Made by a program: the position numbers and the translations under genes
Assembly (NCBI GenBank): GCA_024640505.1
Contig: JAHEEV010000007.1
Coordinates: 1-63,996 of the forward strand
Direction: 5' to 3'
DNA: 63,996 bases
Source: Halieaceae bacterium
GTDB lineage: Bacteria > Pseudomonadota > Gammaproteobacteria > Pseudomonadales > Halieaceae
Shown: positions 16,521-25,137 of the stretch, one piece after another
Layout: each line of letters begins with the position of its first letter
Position numbering within the stretch: the first letter of the stretch is position 1
The notes under the pieces: generated by a model
Databases searched by the model: none
Told to the model about the DNA's origin: nothing
Seen by the model: only the letters and a program-made list of their open reading frames with translations

Positions 16521-17033
16521 ATGACACTGAGCCTTTCAACCTGGGCGAATATCGCGGAGATCATCGGTGCGTTCAGTATCATTACGGGCTTCACGTTCGG
16601 CTGGATCCAGATTCGCCACCTGCGCAATCAGCAGCGCGATGCTGTCGCCATAAACCTGGCCCAAACCTTCTACAGTCGGAACCTTGCTGAGGCTATCGCC
16701 ATGATTCAGTCCGTTCCCGACGGCATCTCTCTGGACGAAATGAGAGAATTGGGCGTGGACTATCAGCAGGCTGCGATTACGGTCGTGACCTCATTTGAAA
16801 CCATGGGTCTCCTTGTGTTCAAGCGGGTTGCTCCCCTGGACATGGTCATGGACCTGGCAGGCGGTATCGTCTCGGTCATGTGCAAAAAGCTGAGAAAGTG
16901 GCAGCAGGACTTGCGGGATGAGCAGCAACAGCCGTCCTGGGGCGAATGGTTTGAGTGGCTGGGAGACCAGGCACTGGCCAACAAGGCCAATACAGAGCCT
17001 GCGCATATCAGACACAAGAACTGGAAACCCTGA
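16521..17033 (+). CDS. Membrane-anchored hypothetical protein (DUF4760-like)
   Basis: The 170-residue protein has a single N-terminal membrane helix (IAEIIGAFSIITGFTFGWIQI) and a helical cytoplasmic part (NLAQTFYSRNLAEAIAMIQS, later KKLRKWQQDLRDEQQQ). The arrangement resembles the poorly described DUF4760 family. It lies 46 bp behind the SDR gene on the same strand. Function unknown. Confidence 0.6.
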   Translation: MTLSLSTWANIAEIIGAFSIITGFTFGWIQIRHLRNQQRDAVAINLAQTFYSRNLAEAIAMIQSVPDGISLDEMRELGVDYQQAAITVVTSFETMGLLVFKRVAPLDMVMDLAGGIVSVMCKKLRKWQQDLRDEQQQPSWGEWFEWLGDQALANKANTEPAHIRHKNWKP

Positions 17034-17080
17034 TTCCCCCCATAGGCCCCCGGCCTGTCTCTTCGGTGGAGTGAAGGGTT

Positions 17081-18286
17081 TTATTGAAACCACTCGATGA
17101 TCTGTTGGTGTACGCGCGCATCATCCAGCAGGTCAAAGTGGTTTCTTTCGTGAAACACGCGGCAGTTTTCAGGCCTGACATCCAGCTTTTTCAGCTCATT
17201 ACCATGGGTTCCCACTGCGCTGTCCAGTCGCACGAGAAGATCTCCCAGCATGTGTCCCAGCGGGTCATGTACATCCTTGCCCAGTGTCGCCGCGACGAAA
17301 AAATAATCGACGTCGTGCAGCAGAGGAACCGGCCTGCGCTTATCCGGTCGCGGCTGGTCTGGTCGATGAGCCTGCCAGTCCTCGTCGAGAAGGTCGCCGT
17401 GGCTGAGGTCCTTGATGCCTGCGCTGCGATGCCTGCCAAATGCCAGGGGAGCCAGGTAGGGGAATTTCTGTATCGCCACGTCGAATGCATGCCCGGCGCG
17501 TTCCAGCACGGCACCGTGGTGAGGGGTGCCGAGGCAGACCACGCGCTGGAGGTTTGCCAGCCATGCGCGTCGTTCCAGTTCCGCATACCAGCAGGCGCTG
17601 CGTATGACCAGGCCTCCCATGCTGTGGCCGATAAGGGATAAGGATTCCACAGGGACCGGCCAGGCGTCGCACAGTTGTTGCAGAAGCTGTGCGAACTCCC
17701 GGCCGTTGGCAGAGATATGCCGCCCGGTGTTGTATCGCAGGTAGAGCGGCGTGCAGTCCAGTTCATCCTGCAGATGGTCTCCCAGCCCGGGTGCATCCCC
17801 GCGATGCCAACTCAGCTCCGACAGGCTCAGGCCATGGACAAACACAATCAGGTGAGGGCTGGCATCAGGCAGGGACTCGTCGATTGATGGGTTGCTCAAC
17901 TCGAGTTGCCTGTGTCCAGCATGCAGGCTCATGGGTATGGCCAGTGCGTTGCCCGTGGCTTCCAGGTGGTCACCAATCACGCCATTCACGGCGGCTATCG
18001 TGCGAATCTCTGCCGCGGAGTGGCGCTGACCATCAAAGCTCGCAGTGGCCAGGCCGAACAGGCGGTCGGTTCCCTCACGTAACAGGCCGTTGGTCCCCCT
18101 GATCGAATGGTAAACGGAGGACGCGATCAATCCGTGTGCCCGGGTTGGCTGGTCAGGGCGAGGGGACCAGGGCAGCGGGCGCCGGGCAATGGTTTCGTGC
18201 ATGTTTTCTACCGTGTTGGTGATGCCCTCCACGGAGTCGAAGATGAGTCGGGTGCCGCCTTGAATTGCTCTGATCGATAGTGCCAT
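17081..18286 (-). CDS. Alpha/beta hydrolase, PGAP1/lipase-like
   Basis: The ATG at 18286 starts MALSIRAIQGGTRLIFDSVE; a longer frame would overlap the upstream regulator. The 401-residue protein has about 140 helical residues, then the hydrolase core: HLIVFVHGLSLSELSW (oxyanion region), the nucleophile elbow LSLIGHSMGGL with Ser222, CLGTPHHGA, and a C-terminal HERNHFDLLDD that supplies the acid/His part. It is similar to PGAP1-like lipases/esterases. There is no signal peptide. The upstream regulator gene ends 29 bp before it, so the pair is probably an operon. The helical N-terminus recalls lipid-granule-associated proteins, but that is speculation. Confidence 0.8.
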   Translation of the reverse strand: MALSIRAIQGGTRLIFDSVEGITNTVENMHETIARRPLPWSPRPDQPTRAHGLIASSVYHSIRGTNGLLREGTDRLFGLATASFDGQRHSAAEIRTIAAVNGVIGDHLEATGNALAIPMSLHAGHRQLELSNPSIDESLPDASPHLIVFVHGLSLSELSWHRGDAPGLGDHLQDELDCTPLYLRYNTGRHISANGREFAQLLQQLCDAWPVPVESLSLIGHSMGGLVIRSACWYAELERRAWLANLQRVVCLGTPHHGAVLERAGHAFDVAIQKFPYLAPLAFGRHRSAGIKDLSHGDLLDEDWQAHRPDQPRPDKRRPVPLLHDVDYFFVAATLGKDVHDPLGHMLGDLLVRLDSAVGTHGNELKKLDVRPENCRVFHERNHFDLLDDARVHQQIIEWFQ

Positions 18287-18315
18287 GGTCTTGCTCCCAT
18301 CGTGTTTGCGGGGTG

Positions 18316-18840
18316 TTACTTGGCTGACTTGCCTGCCGGTCCTGAGGATTTGGTTGCAGGGACGTCTTCGGGGTTCTCTGGCCGGGTATCGGAGGAGAGG
18401 GCTGCAAGGCATTCCAGGCAGAGCAAAACCGGTCGGGCTCGTGCGGGTACGCCCACCGCGGCGCGCTCGCCCCTGGGCAGGATGGCGTTGCATGTTTCGC
18501 AAATGCCATTGACGTTCAAGATCGCCTCCTGCCAACCTACCACGGTTGCCTCATCGTCCTGCCGGGTGGGTGCCGTAACCTTTGATTCCGTTGAGTCCAG
18601 AGAGGGGGGTACGCTCAATCCCTGCAGTGCTCTTCCGATCTGCGCACTGTCGGCGACGACACCTTCCACCAGATCGAAGGTGTTGAGGAGGACGTTGCGA
18701 ACCACCGTGGAGACGGACAGGCCCAGTTGCTCCGCCCGGTCGCGTAATTCTTCATCGAGATGCTCCGGGATTCGTGCCTGCAGCACACGATCCTTGGTAG
18801 GCCTGCGCTTGCTGCGACCCCGTCTCCGCTTTTCCACCAT
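18316..18840 (-). CDS. Ribbon-helix-helix protein with C-terminal zinc-finger-like motif
   Basis: The 174-residue protein starts very basic (MVEKRRRGRSKRRPTKD), followed by a ribbon-helix-helix-like segment (RVLQARIPEHLDEELRDRA, then LGLSVSTVVRNVLL). The C-terminal half holds two CxxC pairs, CETC and CLEC, about 26 residues apart, like a zinc ribbon. It is probably a DNA-binding regulator. The pseudo-palindrome at 18908-18935 just upstream is a candidate for its own operator. It precedes the hydrolase gene and may control it. Confidence 0.7.
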   Translation of the reverse strand: MVEKRRRGRSKRRPTKDRVLQARIPEHLDEELRDRAEQLGLSVSTVVRNVLLNTFDLVEGVVADSAQIGRALQGLSVPPSLDSTESKVTAPTRQDDEATVVGWQEAILNVNGICETCNAILPRGERAAVGVPARARPVLLCLECLAALSSDTRPENPEDVPATKSSGPAGKSAK

Positions 18841-18907
18841 GCCTGGACTCTTTGGCTGTCATTGTTCGATGCGGGCCACTATAGAAGGTCTGTATTAATC
18901 GTGTCAA

Positions 18908-18935
18908 CAAATGTAATACATATTATTACAATTTG
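18908..18935. promoter_or_regulatory. Inverted repeat, candidate operator
   Basis: TGTAATA (18912-18918) and TATTACA (18924-18930) form perfect seven-base arms around CATAT. CAAA and TTTG extend them with one extra base on the right. The site lies in an AT-rich patch 70-95 bases upstream of the regulator start at 18840 and is very different in composition from the GC-rich surroundings. The rest of 18841-19119 shows nothing else clear. Confidence 0.6.
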
Positions 18936-19119
18936 TGTGAATCAAGGGCGGCTTCGGCACTGTCCTGCCCTCACGTCAACAGACCACTTACTTCCGGGGG
19001 GTTGGTGAGCCTGAGCCTGCTGTACGGCTGGCACGCTGGTGACCGGCGGGCGCGCATGATGTATCGTTCGCCATTGCGTTAACACGGCACCGAAAGCAGT
19101 CGCCACAACAGAGAAAGCA

Positions 19120-21057
19120 ATGATCCAACCCGGCTCAAGGCCAGTCAGGCGCTCCTCCCAGTCACTTCCGCGTTACCTCCAGCTCGTCATCATCCTGTTG
19201 ACTGGCCTGTGGGTGTCGGCGTGTGGTGGCGGTGGCGGATCAGGGTCGAGTTCTGGGACGCCTGCCGGAGAGCCCGTGTCCGCTGAAGTAGCGGAAGAAC
19301 CGGCGGTCAGCCGGGCGCCCAATATCCTGCTGATCGTGGCCGACGACCTGGGCTATAACGACCTGTCCATCAACAATGACAACAACGCCATCGATACGCC
19401 GAACCTGGATCAGCTGGCCAGGGACGGAGTGCGCTTTACCCGGCACTATGCAACTGCAGTCTGTTCTCCGGCCCGGGCGGCGCTCCTGACCGGCCAGTAC
19501 CCGGAGCGCAACGGTTACCTGCCCAATGGCCGTGGACTGTCGGCTGAACTGGTGACCCTGCCTGAGCGCCTGCAGCAGGAGGGATATTCCACCTGGCATA
19601 TCGGCAAGTGGCACATCGGAGCGCGAGAGCGCACGGCCTGGCCCGACCACCAGGGCTTCGACCACTGGTTCGGGTTTCTCAATCAGTGGCGCCTCGCCGG
19701 CAAGCGCAAAGGGGGCAGCCTGGTGCCCGCCGGGCCGCGCTACGAAAACCCCTGGCTGCAGGGAGACAGTGACCCCGGAAGTTATTATGAGGGCCATCTC
19801 GAAAATATCCTCACCGACAAAGCTATCGAGGTGCTGGCTGACCTGGACCGTTCAGGTGAGCCCTGGTTCCTGAATCTCTGGTATTACGCTCCACACGCAC
19901 CGATCAGTCCCGCAGAAGAGTTTGCGGCCCTTTACCCTGATACGAAGCAGGGAAGGTACCGGGCTTTGGTCAACCAGCTGGACAGCAATATTGGCCGTGT
20001 GCTGGCTCAGTTGGAGGCTATGGGCGCGCTGGAGGAGACCGTTGTCGTGGTTGTCAGTGATAATGGTGGTACCAACCGGGAAATCGATAACAACGCCCCC
20101 TTCCCGGGTACCAAGGCCACCCTGTTCGAGGGCGGACTGCGAACGCCACTGATCATCCGCTGGCCGGATGACGCTTATAATCGGCAGGTACTTGATCACG
20201 TGGTCAGTATCCAGGATCTGTATCCCACCCTGCTGGACGCCGTCGGGCTCGTACCGGGCAGCGACCTGGATGGACAAAGCCTCTACCCCACTGTTCAGGG
20301 GGAAGCTGCGCCGCCGCAGCGGAACCTGTTCTGGGAGCATGTTGCCAGTTACAGCGTGCTCTCGGCAGACGGTCGCTGGCGCCTCTATCAGCTCGCGCCC
20401 CTTTTCTATCAGGAACGCCCGCCCAGCTTGTATGATTACGATGCCGACCGTACCGCCACGATGGAGACTGTGCCGCCGCCGGAGGGGACACTGTCACAGT
20501 TGCGAACCGAACATGAGGAGTGGTACCACGACGTTCATACGGTAAAGGCGCGCTATTCCGGGGACGACAGCGGGGGCACGCTGACGGGGATGGATTTTCT
20601 CAGGACGCCGGGATTCGGCGGTTATACCTTTGGCCTCGGTTTCAGCGCCGGCTACAGCGGACAGCTGGCTTCCCAGGCGGGGATATGGGACCTGAACGTT
20701 ACTGGCGCGACGGTCACGGCCAGCTTCGGTGATCTGGTACTGTCAGGCGAGATCGAGGGGGTGCGCGAGTGTCACAGCGTGGTCGTGACCGGTGTATTCT
20801 ACATGCACATCAGCCCCACCTCAGGCCCGGACAAGATTGACCTCCGCCTCTACGTTGACGGTCGGCAGGTCGCTTCTGTGCAGACCGATGGTGCGCTGCA
20901 TGTCGATGACCCCACCGTGGAGACAGTCATTGGCGATCCGGCGATGTCGTCCGGGCCGGGACAGGTCTACCCGCCAATCCTCCTGAATACCAGCCTGGAT
21001 TACTCCATCGTCTGGACCCCGGCATCGCTGGGCGAGGCCCTGTGCAGCCAGCCCTGA
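19120..21057 (+). CDS. Lipoprotein sulfatase with extra C-terminal domain
   Basis: The 645-residue protein has a lipoprotein signal ending WVSAC (Cys35) and a Gly/Ser linker. The sulfatase core starts APNILLIVADDLGYNDLS. The formylglycine motif CSPAR spans Cys115-Arg119, followed by AALLTGQYPERNGY; Asp75/Asp76 are metal ligands and VVVSDNGGTNREIDN the second metal region. It should hydrolyse sulfate esters at the cell surface after Cys115 is matured by a sulfatase-modifying enzyme that is not in this window. Residues from about 480 onward, after the normal sulfatase end, form a beta-rich domain (YVDGRQVASVQTDGALH) that recalls carbohydrate-binding jelly rolls. The sulfotransferase gene begins one base after its stop. 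Confidence 0.92.
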   Translation: MIQPGSRPVRRSSQSLPRYLQLVIILLTGLWVSACGGGGGSGSSSGTPAGEPVSAEVAEEPAVSRAPNILLIVADDLGYNDLSINNDNNAIDTPNLDQLARDGVRFTRHYATAVCSPARAALLTGQYPERNGYLPNGRGLSAELVTLPERLQQEGYSTWHIGKWHIGARERTAWPDHQGFDHWFGFLNQWRLAGKRKGGSLVPAGPRYENPWLQGDSDPGSYYEGHLENILTDKAIEVLADLDRSGEPWFLNLWYYAPHAPISPAEEFAALYPDTKQGRYRALVNQLDSNIGRVLAQLEAMGALEETVVVVVSDNGGTNREIDNNAPFPGTKATLFEGGLRTPLIIRWPDDAYNRQVLDHVVSIQDLYPTLLDAVGLVPGSDLDGQSLYPTVQGEAAPPQRNLFWEHVASYSVLSADGRWRLYQLAPLFYQERPPSLYDYDADRTATMETVPPPEGTLSQLRTEHEEWYHDVHTVKARYSGDDSGGTLTGMDFLRTPGFGGYTFGLGFSAGYSGQLASQAGIWDLNVTGATVTASFGDLVLSGEIEGVRECHSVVVTGVFYMHISPTSGPDKIDLRLYVDGRQVASVQTDGALHVDDPTVETVIGDPAMSSGPGQVYPPILLNTSLDYSIVWTPASLGEALCSQP

Positions 21058-21058
21058 G

Positions 21059-21655
21059 ATGGTGATATCCGACAGTCATCGCTTTATCTTCCTGGCTGTG
21101 CCAAAGACCGGCACCAGCAGCATCGAACTTGCGCTCGAGCCTTACCGCTCACCCATTACCGCACAATTCAACAAGCATGCCACCTGCTCCAGGTTGCAGC
21201 GGGACCTGCCCGGCGAAGTCTGGCAGTCCTACTTCAAGTTTGCTTTCGTCAGGAATCCCTACGACCTGATGCAGTCGTGGTATTTCTACCGCCAGCGGGA
21301 AGAGTTGGCAGCCCCTGAACATCCGCGCCACCACCTCTACACCGGAAATCTTGCGTTCGAAGAGTTTATCCTGGGCTTTGCAAAAAATGAGCTGATGCTG
21401 CGCCAGGTCGATTTTATCGCTCCCTACGGTCGAGGTGTGCAGGTCGACTTCGTGGGGAAATATGAAACCCTGGAGCAGGATTTCCAGCAAATCTGCGAGC
21501 ATCTGGGACTGGACCCGGTGCGGTTGCGCCGGGTTCGCGCCAGCGGGAATGAAGAAACGGGTGTAAACATCTGGAGCAGGGTGACGAGGAAGGTCGTGAA
21601 CGACTATTTCGCCGAGGACTTCACCACCTTCGGTTACGACCTGGTCGAGGTTTGA
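21059..21655 (+). CDS. Sulfotransferase family protein
   Basis: The 198-residue protein begins with FIFLAVPKTGTSSIELAL, the PAPS 5'-phosphosulfate loop (residues 14-21). FAFVRNPYDLMQSWYFY matches the 3'-phosphate-binding region, and VDFVGKYETLEQDFQQIC is typical of the Sulfotransfer_2 family. It would transfer sulfate from PAPS to a carbohydrate or other hydroxyl. Its start lies one base behind the sulfatase stop, implying translational coupling of an enzyme that adds sulfate with one that removes it. The acceptor is unknown. Confidence 0.88.
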   Translation: MVISDSHRFIFLAVPKTGTSSIELALEPYRSPITAQFNKHATCSRLQRDLPGEVWQSYFKFAFVRNPYDLMQSWYFYRQREELAAPEHPRHHLYTGNLAFEEFILGFAKNELMLRQVDFIAPYGRGVQVDFVGKYETLEQDFQQICEHLGLDPVRLRRVRASGNEETGVNIWSRVTRKVVNDYFAEDFTTFGYDLVEV

Positions 21656-21691
21656 TCTGCCCGGAAGTGCGTAAAAGTTCGAGCGTTGCTT

Positions 21692-22723
21692 TTATGTCTC
21701 CCGGCAGAACTGCGCAATGCTCGCAGCCGTTTCCCGGCTGATGTCGGGGCAGGCGATGGCAAAAATCTCTGTGCCGTGCACTGTACCCATGACCTGGCGG
21801 CAGCGTGCGTGCACGCCGCCGCGCAGTAACAGGCGATAGAAGTCGATGCCCTCGTCCCGGAGGGGGTCGCATTCGTTGACGCTGATAACCGTGGGCACCA
21901 GCCCGCGCACGTCCTCCTCGGTGGCAAAGCCCGGCCAGGCCAGCGGGTTACGCGCCTGGAACTGTTCGATGCCATAGGCCATGGCGCCGCGGTTGTTATG
22001 CAATGCGATCACCAGCCCGTTGTTTTCGGACGAGGAAGGATAGCGGTCCTGGGGCCACTCCCCGGCGATATAGGGGCACAGGGCATACAGGCCCTTGATG
22101 AGCGCCAGGTCACCGTCCTGCTTCAGCTTCAGGCCACTGGCCAGGGTCAGGTTGCCGCCGCCGCTCTCGCCGGCAATGATGATGTGCGCCGGGTCGATGT
22201 TCAGGGTTCCTGCACTGGCCGCCAGCCACTTGAGGCCCGACACGCAATCGTTAAGCCCTGCCGGGAAGGGCGCGACCTCGCCGCCCGAGGAGGGTACCAG
22301 GCAGTTGCGGAAATCGACCATGGCCACCGCCACGCCCTGCTGCGCGATAATTCTGCCCCAGGCGCGGTAGATGCCATCGAAACACGACATGATCTGCATG
22401 CCGCCACCGTGGATATAGTAAACACAGGGCAGTGGCTCAGGCGACTCTGGCCGTATGAACTGTACCTTGACGGTATTACCATCCGGCGCTGAGGTAAACT
22501 CGTGGGTGGTGGTTTGCAGGCCCGTGGAAGGCGCTACCTCTTCATTGTCCAGCAACCCCATAAGCGCTGCGCCGCGTTCCCACGCAGCAATGGACTCGGG
22601 GCTGCCGGCCTCCTCGAGCAGCTGTTCGCGTGATTCGACATCGCCCTGGAAGCTCACCGGCATGGAGCCCATCAATGCCTTGATCCGGGGGTCGATGCGC
22701 GGGTCGTTACCGATATCTGCCAT
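21692..22723 (-). CDS. HSL-family alpha/beta hydrolase (esterase)
   Basis: The ATG at 22723 has GGAGAG upstream; another ATG at 22735 adds four residues. The 343-residue protein has the HGGG oxyanion motif at 105-108 and the nucleophile motif GESGGGN with Ser187. A C-terminal VNECDPLRDEG supplies the Asp and GTVHGTE the His. It belongs to the hormone-sensitive-lipase branch of esterases and should cleave small esters. It lies downstream of the globin gene on the same strand. Confidence 0.88.
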   Translation of the reverse strand: MADIGNDPRIDPRIKALMGSMPVSFQGDVESREQLLEEAGSPESIAAWERGAALMGLLDNEEVAPSTGLQTTTHEFTSAPDGNTVKVQFIRPESPEPLPCVYYIHGGGMQIMSCFDGIYRAWGRIIAQQGVAVAMVDFRNCLVPSSGGEVAPFPAGLNDCVSGLKWLAASAGTLNIDPAHIIIAGESGGGNLTLASGLKLKQDGDLALIKGLYALCPYIAGEWPQDRYPSSSENNGLVIALHNNRGAMAYGIEQFQARNPLAWPGFATEEDVRGLVPTVISVNECDPLRDEGIDFYRLLLRGGVHARCRQVMGTVHGTEIFAIACPDISRETAASIAQFCRET

Positions 22724-22776
22724 GAGTCTCTCCATTGGTCATGCGTTCAGCGCCAGTGCATTGACGCCCGTATCAC

Positions 22777-23205
22777 TCAGCTTGCTGCGATAATGTTCGG
22801 GTCGGTGGTAGCGCTGCTCGGCCCTTCGCGGTTGCGCACGGCGTCGGCAATCCGGAAGAGGGGTATTGTCAGCATTTCCACCAGTTCCTCGCTGGCGCCG
22901 GTCTCCTCCAGGGCCCGGTTCATGCACAATAGCCACTGGTCCCGTTCCTCGGGCCCTATGTGGTAGGGCTCGTGGGGCGTGGTCATACAGACACTCCCGT
23001 ATTTCTGGGCATACAGGGGAGGGCCGCCCATCCACCCGATCAGGTACTCGGCCAGTTTCTCTTTCATCGGAGAAAGATCCTCGGCGTGCATGGCTCGCAG
23101 GGGCGCTGCCTCCGGCAGGCGGTCCATGATGTCATAGAATGTATGGGTCAATTCGCGAATGCCTTCTTCACCCAATATCTCGTAGGGTGTGCGTGGTGCA
23201 GTCAT
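22777..23205 (-). CDS. Truncated hemoglobin, group II type
   Basis: The ATG at 23205 follows AAAGGA at about ten bases; a TTG at 23214 is less likely. The 142-residue protein has the 2-on-2 globin pattern: TPYEILGEEGIRELTHTFYDI, EYLIGWMGGPPLYAQKYGS, and the proximal heme His in PYHIGPEERDQWLLCMNRAL. It would bind O2 or NO. Group II globins are the usual type with the WMGGP-like motif. It may be cotranscribed with the esterase 53 bp downstream. Confidence 0.85.
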   Translation of the reverse strand: MTAPRTPYEILGEEGIRELTHTFYDIMDRLPEAAPLRAMHAEDLSPMKEKLAEYLIGWMGGPPLYAQKYGSVCMTTPHEPYHIGPEERDQWLLCMNRALEETGASEELVEMLTIPLFRIADAVRNREGPSSATTDPNIIAAS

Positions 23206-23342
23206 GGCAATCAATCCTTTCCTTCATCATCAACAGCGGGTTATCGGGCCTATTGTAACGCGCCGGCAGGGGTATGAGTTGATTTGAATCATGCGATGAA
23301 TGGCGCGTAGCGAGTCGGCGATTGCCGTGATTGGACAGCAAC

Positions 23343-24083
23343 TCAGCGGGATACACTGTCCGGCTGCGGGTTGTATTGCGATATCTCAACGGCATCCGGG
23401 AGCGACGTGTATTCGATGGTCCCGGCCCGGTTTTCGGAGCGGTATTGGCCATTGTTACGGACGTAATCCAGGTAGTCGTCAGGGCTGAAAATTTTGCCGA
23501 CGTTGTCCGCCACCACGATACTGCCGCGCCTTATCAATTTTCGCTTTTCGATCAACTGTAGATCGGTTTTGTAAAGATCCTTCCAGTGGTCCAGGAAAAC
23601 AAGGTCAAATGTGCCGTCCAGTTGACTGATGATATCGGTGGACGGTCCGTGCAGAAACGTGATCTGGCCGCTCAACCCTGCCAGCTCGACATTGGCCCGG
23701 GCACTGGATACCGCGTCGGCATTGACTTCGACGGATACCACCGTGCTGCCGGGCCCGAGTGCCCGGGCAATCAGGATGGAGGAGTAGCCGCAGTAGGCGC
23801 CCAGCTCCAGCACGCGGGCTTCAGGGGGCAGACGTCCAGCCAGTTCCTCAATGAGCGGGCCTTTTTCGGGCCCTACACTCATCAACCAGCGCTTCTCCAT
23901 GGCAAACCTGTCCAGGGTCCTGAGCACGTCCTCCGGATCCCCGGGTTGGGCGTGCAGGGAAGCGAACTTCGCGGCCTGAGTGGTTCTTGCGGGCGCTCCA
24001 CTGATTTTATCGATAAGCGCATGGCCTGCATTCCTCGCCGTGAAGCCCAGCGCAGAGGGAAGGAGAAAACGCCAGAGATGCAT
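23343..24083 (-). CDS. Class I SAM-dependent O-methyltransferase (COMT-like)
   Basis: The ATG at 24083 has GAGGAG upstream and removes an unlikely 39-codon extension. The 246-residue protein has motif I VLELGAYCGYSSILIARAL, VVSVEVNADAVSSARANVE, the metal-binding FDLVFLDHWKD and VVADNVG, all characteristic of catechol O-methyltransferase-like enzymes. A hydrophobic N-terminal stretch (LWRFLLPSALGF) resembles the membrane anchor of membrane-bound COMT. Likely substrate: a catechol or similar phenol. Confidence 0.88.
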   Translation of the reverse strand: MHLWRFLLPSALGFTARNAGHALIDKISGAPARTTQAAKFASLHAQPGDPEDVLRTLDRFAMEKRWLMSVGPEKGPLIEELAGRLPPEARVLELGAYCGYSSILIARALGPGSTVVSVEVNADAVSSARANVELAGLSGQITFLHGPSTDIISQLDGTFDLVFLDHWKDLYKTDLQLIEKRKLIRRGSIVVADNVGKIFSPDDYLDYVRNNGQYRSENRAGTIEYTSLPDAVEISQYNPQPDSVSR

Positions 24084-24431
24084 TGCCAGGCTCCTCGATG
24101 AGTTACGTGCGCCTGGCCGAATTCGGCCGGGCGGGTGGTACGGAGACGACACTTTGACGCACCCGTGGTATTCCCAGGGTGGCCGCCGCCCGTACTGCAA
24201 ATCCCTGAGTGTGCATAAGAAAAGCTATATTGTTCGAATTCTGACTCTCCAGTGTAGTCAAACCGGGCGAAAAGTGCCGGTGAGCCTGGCTGTGCTCCTG
24301 GCCAGGCGCCCGAATCAGTGCCGAAACACGGGACGGCTATTCACCCCGGCGCAGAATAGGCCATAATCATTCATCCCGATCTTCAACACACAGGACTCTG
24401 TATTTGAGTCCCGTATCCACAAGGAGCACTA
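24084..24431. other. Divergent intergenic region without a recognisable gene
   Basis: This 348-bp gap separates the methyltransferase (minus) from the DUF1993 gene (plus). I see no convincing gene, tRNA or strong hairpin. An AAGGAG ribosome-binding site precedes the start at 24432, and a CATAAT hexamer near 24362 might be a -10 box, but no matching -35 is evident. Confidence 0.5.
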
Positions 24432-24953
24432 ATGGCTATTTCACTTTACGATATCAGCGTATCCACCTATCTTCAGGTGCTGGGAGGCGTCGCTGGCGTT
24501 CTGGCCAAGGGCGCTGAATATGCCGCAGAACACGATCTGGATCTCCCGGAGATTGTGGAGACCAGGCTGCAGCCCGATATGCTGCCTTTTCGCTTCCAGA
24601 TTATCTCGGTTGCACACCACTCTCTCGGGGCTATCGAGGGAATCCGGCAGGGAGTATTCCAGCCACCGCCCTCAATGCCGGACCTGGATTATGCGGGCCT
24701 GCAGGGTCTGGTGGATAACGCCATAACCAAGCTGAAGGATACACCGCGCGAGGAGATCGATGCCCTGGAGGGCAGCAGTGTGACATTCAGGATGGGCAAG
24801 GTCGAAATTCCGTTCACTACAGAAAATTTCATCATGTCTTTTTCACTGCCCAACCTGCTTTTCCATGCCACCACGACCTATGACATCCTGCGTATGGCAG
24901 GCGTACCCCTGGGCAAGCTTGATTTTCTGGGCGAGATGCGGGTGGGGGCCTGA
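24432..24953 (+). CDS. DUF1993 family protein
   Basis: The 173-residue protein starts MAISLYDISVSTYLQVLGG and has the family pattern RLQPDMLPFRFQIISVAHHS, FTTENFIMSFSLPNLLFHA and TTTYDILRMAGVPLGKLDFL. DUF1993 proteins are related to the DinB/YfiT-like four-helix-bundle group; the His residues could bind metal. It stands as a single gene with a good AAGGAG site. Its biochemical role is not known. Confidence 0.88.
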   Translation: MAISLYDISVSTYLQVLGGVAGVLAKGAEYAAEHDLDLPEIVETRLQPDMLPFRFQIISVAHHSLGAIEGIRQGVFQPPPSMPDLDYAGLQGLVDNAITKLKDTPREEIDALEGSSVTFRMGKVEIPFTTENFIMSFSLPNLLFHATTTYDILRMAGVPLGKLDFLGEMRVGA

Positions 24954-25137
24954 GTTAGGGCATCCGCTTGTCAATAGGGCCAGTGCAGCTATGATGATTA
25001 GTGGAGCTGGGCTGGCAAGCCGTGCGGACCCGACCTCCGGTGCGATAGAGGCCACCGGGGGGCGCGCAGCCCGGCTCGTTAATTGATAGATCTTCCGGAC
25101 CGAACTGCCGTCCCTGTCGTACCCAAGGAATAGTGAC

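Noticed and set aside
18841-19119. Search for a small gene or toxin-antitoxin partner beside the ribbon-helix-helix protein
   Set aside because: No plausible toxin frame is found; the regulator's partner gene is the hydrolase, which is not a known toxin family.
21672-21694. TAAAAG/CTTTTA inverted repeat between the sulfotransferase and hydrolase ends
   Set aside because: It is AT-rich, short and overlaps a stop codon; too weak to call a terminator.
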